Of a stretch of DNA of 64,000 nucleotides, positions 30,501-40,900 are shown in pieces. Origin of the DNA: Athripsodes cinereus (taxonomy: Eukaryota > Arthropoda > Insecta > Trichoptera > Leptoceridae); contig OX388305.1 of the NCBI GenBank assembly GCA_947579605.1, positions 38,763,542-38,827,541 on the forward strand, given 5' to 3'. The notes beneath the pieces were generated by a model. That model was given only the letters and a program-made list of their open reading frames with translations. It was not told the DNA's origin and did no database searches. Each line of letters opens with the position of its first letter. Position 1 is the stretch's first letter. The translations under genes were made by a program, and so were the position numbers.

Positions 30501-31240
30501 AGGAACGCGTTCTTTTTTTCGCCTCAAAACGGTACTACTACGGACATCTGTTGATTGACACAAAAGTATTATGAGTTCGAGATACGGGTAGATAATTATT
30601 CATAACCCTTTTATCACCTGAGTGGTCAAAGGACTATCTCCACATGATTTTACATGTTTATTTTTCATTAAATTAAATTAAAAACTTTCAATCCAATTAT
30701 TTATTTATTTATTCATCATTCAATTTACGGCCAAATTGCCATTTACAAAATATATACAAATAATAAAGTAAAAATCTTTTACTAATTTTGAATACTTTTT
30801 TTTCGAATTTGCCTCTTTTATTTGCGCGTTTAATCTTGCGTATGTTATTATTGTTCGTCGCCTGATAAAAAATATTTTTGAACAAAACCGGGTCATTTTA
30901 TTTATTTTTATGGGGGGGGGGGGTGATATCGGTAGCTTTTCTAATAACAGAATATAAATAAATAACAGTCGCTTTCGTTCCATTATTTTCAAAGAGCCGT
31001 TATTCCCAACTCTATGTGACGAACTCGACCATTGCTAGACTCTGAGAAAGTGAGGCTTCTCACACCGAGTTAGATGAAGCACCTTGACTCAAGCAGATAG
31101 AAGAAAAAATCTGTAAGAAAAATCTATAAGAAATGGTACAAATAATTCAAATGTCATAAGAGTTAATGTCGTAAATAGTTGAAATGTCAAAATGACAATA
31201 AATACAACAGAAAGATGTTAATTATAATTTAAATTGATTT
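30500..31240. other. Gene-free AT-rich stretch
   Basis: No supported gene. It contains a 12-G homopolymer near 30912-30923 and short spurious ORFs. Confidence 0.45.
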
Positions 31241-31247
31241 CGTCGGT

Positions 31248-31543
31248 AGCCTGGAGGTAGAGTCTCGGCCTTCAGAACAAGAGGTCCGTGGTTCGATCCC
31301 AGGTGCCGGCAAACTCCCCTTTCACGGCACAAGCTTTTAGCTTAGTGTGAAAGGTGTATAAGGTTGTATTTGGGTTTATAACAAAACCCAGATATATTAT
31401 ATCTTTTATAAAAAAATAAAAAAATTATTTGGGTTTGTTGAAGAGATCGCGCCTTTGCGATAAACTCGCCCTCTGTATATTGATTGTATCTAACTTGAAT
31501 GTTTGTAATCAATGTACAGTAAAGAATGAATAAATAAATAAAT
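31248..31543 (+). mobile_element. tRNA-derived SINE, best copy
   Basis: The head AGCCTGGAGGTAGAGTCTCG with a full B box GGTTCGATCC is tRNA-like. A unique body follows, then a tail GTACAGTAAAGAATGAATAA with AATAAATAAATAAA repeats. Partial copies lie at 4751, 7336 and 8369. Confidence 0.75.
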
Positions 31544-31774
31544 TATCAATGATGTTTTTCAGATTGTCCTGGGTCTGGGTGTTACATGTATATGTGTTTA
31601 GTGCATTGTATATGTGTATCGCCGTGTTAGTACCCATAATACAAGATTCATATCTTAGTTTGGGACTAGCTCGGTCTGTCTACACGTGTTATGTTATGTT
31701 ATGTTACATCACCATCACTAAATATTTTAAAACCTTTTTTTTTATTCTACCATTCGATACTTGTCTGAAAGAAA

Positions 31775-31975
31775 GGGTGTGAGGAAGCGCGGGCGTCCGA
31801 TAACCACGTGGCTTGATCACGTGGATCAAATTCTCAAGTGCGTGTATGAGGAACTGTATGAATCTGGAGGAATCGAAGGAAGTGTGTAAAGATAGATCTT
31901 TTTGGCTTTTCGTTCTCTCTGCCTACCCCGCATGGGACACGGCGTGAGGGCATAGTATAGTAATAGTAGTATACC
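31775..31975 (+). mobile_element. LINE 3' fragment (WRSVLSAYP family)
   Basis: Encodes RKRGRPITTWLDHVDQIL, then a degenerate CM.NC...EEAKEVCKDR region and a SLCLPRMGH tail; the tail sequence is TAGTATAGTAATAGTAG. It is a plus-strand relative of the minus-strand copies at 5928 and 48364. An internal deletion removes the KDGRVLSKRNRRA segment. Confidence 0.55.
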
Positions 31976-32265
31976 ATTCAATTTATTAACGAGAGAGGCG
32001 TCATTCGTCTTAGGATATTGTCAATCATTTGATGAACTCCGCTGTCACACTCAACTTCAAAAGTCAATAGAACAAAATGGGTTCAAGTATTTTTCAGATA
32101 TTCTTCCTCGCACTTGAGAAAACATCGATAAAAAATATTTAAACAACAAATTATTAAAACTCAATATGACATTTGATTAACCTCACAGAGAGAGAGAGGG
32201 AGCAACGTCACATTAAAAAAATACTTGAATTATCAATTATTAATGAATTGAATTTTCAATTAATT

Positions 32266-33958
32266 CAGGCATGCACAAACTTAAAGGGAACAGGGGCCAC
32301 TCGAGAAGATTATGAGCCAAGGACGGGCCGCTATAAGAAAAAAAAGTATTTATCTCTAGAAATGCTCAAAGTTCTACCCCCTCCTCCTCCCTTTACCGAA
32401 TTTCCAAAATGGTATAGAAATTTGAAATATTTCAAAAACTCCTCGGTTTTCTTAAAGAATATTTTCTCGCAGTACCTTTTGCTACAATATACCTGGTATT
32501 TTATCATCATCATCATCGCCCTCAACTCTCGGGAGCACAGGGCAGAAACCAGCCTCCTCCATTCAGAGCGTCTCTGTGCCAATTGCGTCACCTCTTTTCA
32601 CGACATTCCTTGCGCTCTGATATCGTTGTCATAGGAACGGTGTATTGTGAAAGAGGGACGCCCGGGCCGACGGAACCCCTGCGGACGGAAAAACAGTGCT
32701 CTTTTTGGCCAACTATCATTAGGCATTCTCAAAACATGTCCCAGCCAGGACCATCGTCTCTCCTGTATTACGTAGATTACAGGTCTCTGCAGGGTGCGCC
32801 GGCGCACAGCATCATTTGTAACATGTTCATACCATTTGACATCCAAAATCCTTCTAAGACACCTGTTTTCAAAGCTTAGTATCATCCGCTCCTGAGCCTT
32901 GGTTAAGTGCCAAGACTCACAGCCATATAGAAGGATTGGGATGATGCACGCATTGAACAAGCGACATTTTGTCCTGATGCTGAGTCCAGACGCCTTCCAA
33001 ACTTTGTTCATGTTATTGAAAGCCCCAATAGCTGCCCCTATGCGGATTGGTAATTCCGACCGGAGATCACCCTCTGGCGTTATGGTTGCTCCCAGGTACC
33101 TGAATTTGCTAACCTGAGATATTTGGGAATTACCAACCATTAGTGGGGTGTGAGTACTCGTGCATGTACTATTGCATATGTACTCCGTTTTACCAGCGTT
33201 GATACGAAGGCCAAGGCGCAAGGAATTTTCATAAAGAGCATTAGCGTTGCACTGTAATCCGTCCACAAATGTATCAAAAAGGGCTAGATCATCCGCATAT
33301 TCAAGATCGTGCAGCACTCCCACAGACGTCTCACTGTTTTCACGCTGTGATAAAGGCACACCGCCAGGGCCCAGAATAGATTTTCTGAGCAGGTAGTCCA
33401 TAATTATGGCAAAGATAAAAGGTGCCAATACACAGCCCTGCCGGACTCCAGTGGTGATCCTGAAGGTGTCAGTTGGACCACTTGATGTTCTGACAGAACA
33501 TTCAGAGTCCATATGCAGGGCTTTGATCATGGTTACCACCTTGGGTGGGATGCCATACGCGGCCAGTATTTTCCATATGGTTGGTCTGTGGGGGCTGTCA
33601 AAAGCTTTTTCGTAGTCAATGAAGCAACATGCAAGCGGTGAGTTGAACTCTTGCGACTGTGGTATTTTGTACCGGTTGTTTATGTCAATACCGGATATCA
33701 AAAATGTTACGTGTTTGAATTTCTATCCCCCGTCGCCGAGTTTCCAAAATGGTATAGGAATTTGAAATCTTTCAAAAACTCACTTTTCTGAAAGAATATT
33801 ATTTATTCGAATTATTAAGTATCCGGTACCTACTTTTACCGAATATCCGATTATCTCTAATATTGTCATTTTTTTATATTATTTAATTCGCTGGTGGGCC
33901 GCAGCTATACCGACGAAGGGCCGCATGCGGCCTGCGAGCCGCGGTTTGTGCATCGCTG
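32266..33958. mobile_element. hAT-like element with perfect 8-bp target duplication
   Basis: Ends CAGGCATGCACAAAC and GTTTGTGCATCGCTG are inverted and the element is flanked by AATTAATT on both sides (32258-32265 and 33959-33966). Subterminal GGGCCGC motifs occur at both ends. A 96-120-bp direct repeat (32390-32480 and 33725-33840) flanks the LINE inserted in its middle. No transposase remains. Confidence 0.8.
32495..33701 (-). mobile_element. 5'-truncated LINE with RT domain
   Basis: The minus-strand ORF 33701-32598 (367 residues) has RT motifs CFIDYEKAFD (about residue 27), TTGVRQGCVLAPFIF (about 86) and EYADDLALF (about 134), then the C-terminal region LLYGCESWHLTKAQERM and RRWSWLGHVLRMPN. 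The N-terminal endonuclease and first RT blocks are missing. The catalytic YADD is intact. Likely RTE/Proto2-like. The 3' end has a (GAT)n tail near 32500-32515 and a sister 3' end at 35840-36002. Confidence 0.8.
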
Positions 33959-34250
33959 AATTAATTTAAAAGAACAATAATTGTTAAGTGATTAATATTA
34001 TAAATATAAAATGTAATAATAATACTTTACAAATAGTTAAACAGGTGTGACACAACATTGTTAAAATTGTAATAATAATTTTCCATCTTTGGATATACAA
34101 TAAAACAAAGAAACTATCTATACCTATAATAGGTTTGACTACATATACATATTGTTTTGTTTTATTTGCAAATTTTGGAAAATGCATTATCTAGTAGCTA
34201 CAATGATTGTTGAATAACATATATATGTAATTATAAACTATTTACTTAAT

Positions 34251-34477
34251 GATATGATTTAAGATTCACTATGTATCGATTATGTATTATATTTAATGAG
34301 CTTTTTTCGCTACCGCGGTTTCGGTGGAGCGTCCACCATTAACGAGCATTTATCTAAAACTAAAAAAAAAAGTTTTAGATAAACGCTAGTTAATGGTGGA
34401 CGTTCCACCGAAACCGCGGTAGCGAAAAAAGCTCATTAAATATAATAATTGATACATAATGAATCTTAAATCATATC
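34251..34477. mobile_element. 227-bp fold-back MITE
   Basis: The arms of about 105 bp (GATATGATTTAAGATTCA to CATTTATCTAAAACT) are inverted copies around a short A-rich loop near 34363-34371. A few mismatches only. Confidence 0.85.
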
Positions 34478-34553
34478 AAAATGTCTAGAAATTGTTATAA
34501 GTTAATGCCGAAAATATAAACAAAGTGATTAAAACTATGTACTTGCCTAGGAA

Positions 34554-34770
34554 CAGCAGGGCTACTCTTGACAAAACTAAACACGATCTTAATCTAGTCT
34601 TGATCTTGATCATACGACGCACGAAGTGACTATTGGCCAAAAATACACGCAAACCCATCGCGCGTTAGCGGTAGCGCGATGTTTTTGACCATAGTCCCTT
34701 CGTGCGTCGTATGATCAAGATCAAGACTAGATTAAGATCGTGTTTAGTTTTGTCGAGAGTAACCCTGCTG
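34554..34770. mobile_element. 217-bp MITE with about 80-bp TIRs
   Basis: Begins CAGCAGGGCTACTCTTGACA and ends with the inverse (GAGAGTAACCCTGCTG). The arms run through GATCATACGACGCACGAAG. The centre is GC-rich (CATCGCGCGTTAGCGG). Confidence 0.85.
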
Positions 34771-34771
34771 G

Positions 34772-35045
34772 ATAAAACATGTTGAAATAACTTTATTTGT
34801 CGGATATTTCAGGAGTTCAAGGACTCCTATTTATCCCTTTAGGTGACAATTTATTTATATTTAAACTCTCCTCGACATATCTTATTTTGGGGAAGTGTTT
34901 TTAAATGCCATAAAAATGCCTTCAAATTTTAAGGTATTCGTGGATGTGTGGGTCTCAAGATGGTATCTGCTACGTCAGCCGGGTCCCCGCCCACTGACGT
35001 GGTAGGGTCGGAGATGCCAACGCTGGTATAGTGGTACTAGACTAG
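34772..35045. mobile_element. LINE 3' UTR fragments, rearranged
   Basis: GTTGAAATAACTTTATTTGT to AGGACTCCTATTTATCC matches 10264-10318 in direct orientation, while GGTCGGAGATGCCAACGCTG, TATAGTGGTACTA (35008-35038) matches 10365-10400 inverted. A rearranged copy of the same 3' UTR. Confidence 0.5.
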
Positions 35046-35079
35046 GAACTGGATAAAAATAATATTTATAAAATAGAAT

Positions 35080-35210
35080 TGGTAATTTCCTTCTGTAGGT
35101 GCCCTGTCAAATTCCCCCAACGTTGGCGATCACTCTGGCATAGGCTTCTCGGTCCTGCGCTGTCTGGAATTAATCCTCCACACCTCTCATTCCAGTCCAA
35201 TCTCGTATAT
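35080..35210 (-). mobile_element. LINE 3' end (AQDREAYARVIANVGG family)
   Basis: The minus strand encodes TAQDREAYARVIANVGG in a frame interrupted upstream. Related copies are at 58441-58565 (minus) and 58765-58935 (plus). Confidence 0.5.
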
Positions 35211-35839
35211 TGCGCAGTCACGATGTCTGCCTTGTGTCAGCTCCCCCGACTTCCCTCTATCTTTTCTGTCATAATCAAACTGAGAATGTGGTACTTTTCT
35301 CCACGCATTATATGACCCAGAAATGAGATTATGTGGCCGATCAAATTTTGCATCCAGTTTTAAACTAACGTTGGTTGTAAGACAATACATTGCTAATGCT
35401 TGAAGGACATCAATGTTGGAACACAAAAATTCCGAAATAATGTACCGCGCTGCAAGTCTATAGTATGTATATGTTGACAGTTCATAATAAGTTTACAACT
35501 AATTTACAATCACCACAGTAGTTTACATTATATTATTCATAAAGGTACATGAATACTTTTATGTTACAGACTTTTTTTTATATCATATACCTAATACACA
35601 TTAAATACAATTAGAAAGTCGCGCCAAATCCATTACAAGATTTGTCGGCGCGTTCATTTTCATAATAACAATATATACATAAATAATTTAAACCTAACCA
35701 AAAGCAGCAAAACATATACTTAATAACTATAGTACAATTTCAATTATATACAAAGGACATTTGAAGGACATTCATTGTTTTTTTTATTGTCAAGATATTT
35801 TCATGGGGCTTTATTCCGTTTCTGTTAGTAGTCGGTCAT

Positions 35840-36002
35840 TTTAAGTATTTTGGGGAACAAGCCCGACGATACCGAGGCCCGGGGAATGGAAGGCTCCATC
35901 CTATCTGGCGCAGAGACGCTCTGAATGGAGGAGGCTGGTTTCTGTCCTGTGCTCCCGAGAGGAGCGTTGAGGGCGATGATTGATTGATTGATTGATTGAA
36001 TT
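35840..36002 (+). mobile_element. LINE 3' end with (GATT)n tail
   Basis: GCAGAGACGCTCTGAATGGA and GAGGAGGCTGGTTTCTG match, inverted, the 3' end of the LINE at 32495-33701. It ends in GATTGATTGATTGATTGA. Confidence 0.65.
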
Positions 36003-36360
36003 TCATGGAATTGATGTATAAAGGATATCCTATACTTCAGCATTAGTAAGAAAGAGACCATTACAATCTTAATGGAGTGAAACAACATTATACATATTAT
36101 TACCTACAACTATTTTTATTTTTGTAGCATTGAGTGCATTTAATTTTAATGAAATTCTTATAAAATTGTTTCTGATGAATTAACAATATGAAATTAATAA
36201 ATAGATTAATAATAAATAAAAATTATACAAAATAAAAAAAAGCACTTATCACGATACCGCTTCTTGTATTCCATCTGTTTATTCTCGCTAAAGAACACGT
36301 TACTCATAAAACAGAATTAAACGCTGTTCCAAATTTACGTCTGAATTAGACTAATCCCGG

Positions 36361-36416
36361 AATAAACAACTGATTGGCACATTCTGTAAATAAACAACTG
36401 ATTGGCACATTCTGTA
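36361..36416. repeat. Perfect 2 x 28-bp tandem duplication
   Basis: Two adjacent identical 28-bp copies beginning AATAAACAACTGATTGGCAC. Confidence 0.85.
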
Positions 36417-36699
36417 TATAAAACAAAAGCCTCCATTTGGAAAATAAAAGGCCATTGTAAAATATAGTTCGTATTGATATTTTTTTACGCAATATGGAGT
36501 GGGTATTACATAAAATAATTTATTTTTCGAGTAAGTTTCAAGTTACTCGAGGGTAACGTACATACATAATCCCCATACTAGATATTTTCAATCAAGTTTT
36601 TATACAGATGTTACAATGTAAAATAAGTAATGATATTATAGTAGGTACTTGGTTGGAATAACTTTGTGAAAGTTCATTTTATCAGAATTAAAATAGATT

Positions 36700-36903
36700 A
36701 AAAATTAAACACTGTATTACTTTCACTATGAAAAATGTTTCACTCAGCGGCATTTCATGTAGACAATCATCATCAGTGAGTTTTTATTTAAAACTATTAA
36801 TAAAAAGGGTTTCTAATAAAAACTCACTGATGACGGATGTCTACCCAAAAGGCCTCAGGGTCAATTTTTTTCACAGTGAAAGTAATACAGTGTTTAATTT
36901 TAA
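36700..36903. mobile_element. About 200-bp fold-back MITE
   Basis: Outer arms AAATTAAACACTGTATTACT / AGTAATACAGTGTTTAATTT and inner arms ATCAGTGAGTTTTTATT / AATAAAAACTCACTGAT are inverted; the intervening parts are asymmetric. Confidence 0.75.
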
Positions 36904-37039
36904 ATCTTTTTTAATTCTACTATAATAAGTAAACTATATTATTTTGTTTCATGAATTAAGATGATTGTTGTTTTCATTTAAGCAGTTGATTTCGTTAACT
37001 AGGACACCTATAAGGTTGAAGCTCATTCGAGTTATGCTA

Positions 37040-37905
37040 AGACACTTTGCAACTGTAGTAGGAATTATTTATAGTTGAGCTGGATGTTATTGTACTTGGA
37101 CATCTCGTTGATCCGGTTATACTTATAGTTTAACGTCTTATAGTTGATATTTTTGTACTTCTACTTGGACATCTTGTACTTGATATTGTTGTATTTGTAC
37201 TTGGACATCTTGTAGTTGATCTGATTGTGGCTGTAATAGGACATCTTTTAGTTTATATTATTGAAGTTCTACTTAGACATCTTGTAGTTAATATTGTTGT
37301 AGTTCTACTGGAATACCTTGTAGTTCATATTGTTCAAGTTCTAATTGGACATCTTGTAGTTGATATTGTAGTAGTTCTACTTGGAAAATCTTGATATTGA
37401 TATTGTTGTAGTTCTACTTGGACATATTGTAGTTAATATTGTTGTAATTCTACTGGAATACCTTGTTGTTGATATTGTTGTAGTTCTAATTGGACATCCT
37501 GTAGTTGATATTGTTGTATTTCTACTTAGATATCTTGTACTTGATATTGTTGTAGTTCTACTTGGAAATCTTGTACTTGACATTATTGTAGTTCTACTTG
37601 GACATCTTGTAGTTGATCTGGTTGTGGCTGTACTAGGACATCTTGTAGTTGATATTGTTGTAGTTCTACTTGGACATCTTGTAGTTGATATTGTCGTAGT
37701 TCTACTTGGACATATTGTGGTTGATATTGTTGTAGTTTTACTTGGACATCTTGTAGTTGATAATGTTGTAGTTCTACTTGGACATCTTGTAGTTGATATT
37801 GTTGAAGTTCTACTTGGACAACTTGTAGTTGATATTGTTGTAGTTCTACTTGGACAACTTGTAGTTGATATTGTTGTAGTTCTACTTGGACATCTTTTAC
37901 TTGTA
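37040..37905 (-). repeat. 36-bp Cys repeat array at the gene 3 C-terminus and its decayed continuation
   Basis: From 37905 down, 36-bp units encode CPSRTTTISTTR in frame for about 14 units to the stop at 37377. Similar units continue without an open frame to about 37040. At the border the unit reads AGATTTTCC where AGATGTCC is expected to precede AAGTAG by one base fewer, so a 1-nt gain shifts the array into the stop. Confidence 0.75.
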
Positions 37906-40900
37906 GCTCTAGAGGTCAATGTAGTTGATGTTAAGGTATTTGTAGTAGTAGGAGCTCTTGTAATTAGCCTAGTTGATGTTCTAGAAGTTGGCGTAGGTGT
38001 CCTAGTGGTCAACGTAGTTGATGCTCTAGTAGTCGCTCTAGTAGTGGTTAACGTAGTCGGATGATCAGTTGGTGCCTCAGTAGATGGTTCAGTAGGTGTC
38101 TCTGTAGGAGATTCAGTAGGTGGATCTGTTGGAGGATTAGTTGGAGGATCAGTTGGTGGTTCTGTTGGAGGATCGGTTGGTGCCTGAGTAGGTGGTTCGG
38201 TAGGTGCATCTGTGGTAGGCTCAGTAGGTGGATCTGTAGGAGGATTAGTTGGAGAATCGGTTGGTGCCTCAGTAGGTGGTTCGGTAGGAGGCTCAGTTGG
38301 TGCCTCGGTAGGTGGTTCAGTTGGTGATTCGGTTGAAAGTTCGGTTGGTGCTACTGTAGTAACATTGGTGGTGATTGTAGTTATTCTTCGAGTTGTCGAT
38401 CTTGTACGAGTTCTTGTAGTAATTCTAGTAGGAGCTCTAGTGGTCAATGTAGTTGACGTTCTAGTGTTTGTTGTAGTAGAAGCTCTCGTAGTTAACCTAG
38501 TTGATGTTCTAGTAGTTGGCGTAGGTATCCTTGTGGTCAACGTAGTTGATCCTCTAGTGTTCGTTGTAGTTAGAGCTCTCGTAGTTAACCTAGTTGATGT
38601 TCTTGTAGTCGACGTTGGTATCCTAGTGGTCAACGTAGTCGATGCTCTAGTATTTGTTGTAGTTGGAGCTCTTGTAGTCAACCTAGTTGATGTCCTAGTA
38701 GTCGACGTTGGTATCTTTGTAGTCAACGTAGTCGATGTTCTGGTATTCGTAGAAGTAGGAGATCTTGTGGTCACCCTAGTTGATGTTCTTGTAGTCGACG
38801 TTGGTATCCTAGTGATCAACGTAGTCGATGTTCTGGTATTCGTTGTTGTAGGAGATCTTGTAGTCAACCTAGTTGATGTCCTAGTAGTCGACGTTGGTAT
38901 CCTTGTGGTCAACGTAGTCGATGTTCTAGTACTTGTGGCTCTTGTTGTCAACCTAGTTGATGTCCTAGTAGTCGACGTTGGTATCTTTGTAGTCAACGTA
39001 GTCGATGTTCTGGTATTCGTAGAAGTAGGAGATCTTGTGGTCACCCTAGTTGATGTTCTTGTAGTCGACGTTGGTATCCTAGTGATCAACGTAGTCGATG
39101 TTCTGGTATTCGTTGTTGTAGGAGATCTTGTAGTCAACCTAGTTGATGTCCTAGTAGTTGGCGTTAGTGTCCTAGTGGTCAACGTAGTTGATCCTCTAGT
39201 AGTAGCTCTAGTAGTGGTCAACGTAGTTGGTGGTTCGGTTGGTGCCTCAGTAGGTGGTTCAGTAGGTGCCTCTGTGGTAGGTTCAGTAGGTGAATCTGTA
39301 GGAGGATTAGTTGGAGGATCAGTTGGTGGTTCTGTTGGAGGATCTGTTGGTGCCTCAGTAGGTGGTTCGGTAGGTGCTTCTGTGGTAGGCTCAGTAGGTG
39401 GATCTGTAGGAGGATTAGTTGGAGAATCGGTTGGTGCCTCAGTAGGTGGTTCAGTAGGTGGAACTGTAGGAGGATTAGTTGGAGGATCAGTTGGTGATTT
39501 TGTTGGAGGATCAGTTGGTGTCTCAGTAGGTGGTTCGGTAGGCGGCTCAGTTGGCGCCTCAGTAGGTGGTTCAGTTGGTGATTCGGTTGGTGCTACTGTC
39601 GTTGCATCGGTGGTGATTGTAGTTATTCTTCGAGTTGTTGATCTTGTCAATGTAGTTGATGCTCTAGTATTTGTTGTAGTAAAAGCTCTCGTAGTCAACC
39701 TAGTTGATGTTCTTGTAGTTGACGTTGGTATCCTTGTGGTCAACGTAGTCGATGTTCTGGTATTCGTTGTTGTAGGAGATCTTGTAGTCAACCTAGTTGA
39801 TGTTCTTGAAGTCGACGTTGGTATCCTAGTGGTCAACGTAGTCGATGCTCTAGTACTTGTAGCTCTTGTAGTCAACCTAGTTGATGTCCTAGTAGTCGAC
39901 ATTGGTATCTTTGTAGTCAACGAGGTCGATGTTCTGGTATTCGTTGTTGTAGGAGATCTTGTAGTCAACCTAGTTGATGTCCAAGTAGTTGGCGTTGGTG
40001 TTCTAGTGGTCAACGTAGTTGATCCTCTAGTAGTAGCTCTAGTAGTGGTCAACGTAGTTGGTGGTTCGGTTGGTGCCTCAGTAGGTGGTTCGGTAGGTGC
40101 CTCTGTGGTAGGTTCAGTAGGTGAATCTGTAGGAGGAGTAGTTGGAGGATCAGTTGGCGGTTCTGTTGGAGGATCGGTTGGTGCCTCAGTAGGTGGTTCG
40201 GTAGGTGCTTCTGTGGTAGGCTCAGTAGGTGGATCTGTAGGACGATTAGTTGGAGGATCAGTTGGTGCCCCAGTAGATGGTTCAGTAGGTGGAACTGTAG
40301 GAGGATTAGTTGGAGGATCAGTTGGTGGTTCTGTTGGAGAGTCAGTTGGAGTCTCAGTAGGTGGTTCGGTAGGCAGCTCAGTTGGCGCCTCAGTAGGTGG
40401 TTCAGTTGGTGAGTCGGTTGGTGCTACTGTCGTTACATCGGTGGTGATTGTAGTTATTCTTCGAGTTGTTGATCTTGTAGTATTTGTAGTAGGACCTCTA
40501 GTGGTCAATGTAGTTGATGCTCTAGTATTTGTTGTAGTAGAAGCTCTCGTAGTCAACCTAGTTGATGTTCTTGTAGTTGACGTTGGTATCCTTGTGGTCA
40601 ACGTAGTCAATGTTCTGGTATTCGTTGTTGTAGGAGATCTTGTAGTCAACCTAGTTGATGTCCTAGTAGTCGACGTTGGTATCCTTGTGGTCAACGTAGT
40701 CGATGTTCTAGTACTTGTGACTCTTGTTGTCAACCTAGTTGATGTCCTAGTAGTCGACATTGGTATCTTTGTAGTCAAAGTGGTCGATGTTCTGGTATTC
40801 GTTGTAGTAGGAGATCTTGTAGTCAACCTAGTTGATGTCCTAGTAGTCGACGTTGGTATCCTTGTGGTCAACGTAGTCGATGTTCTGGTATTCGTTGTTG

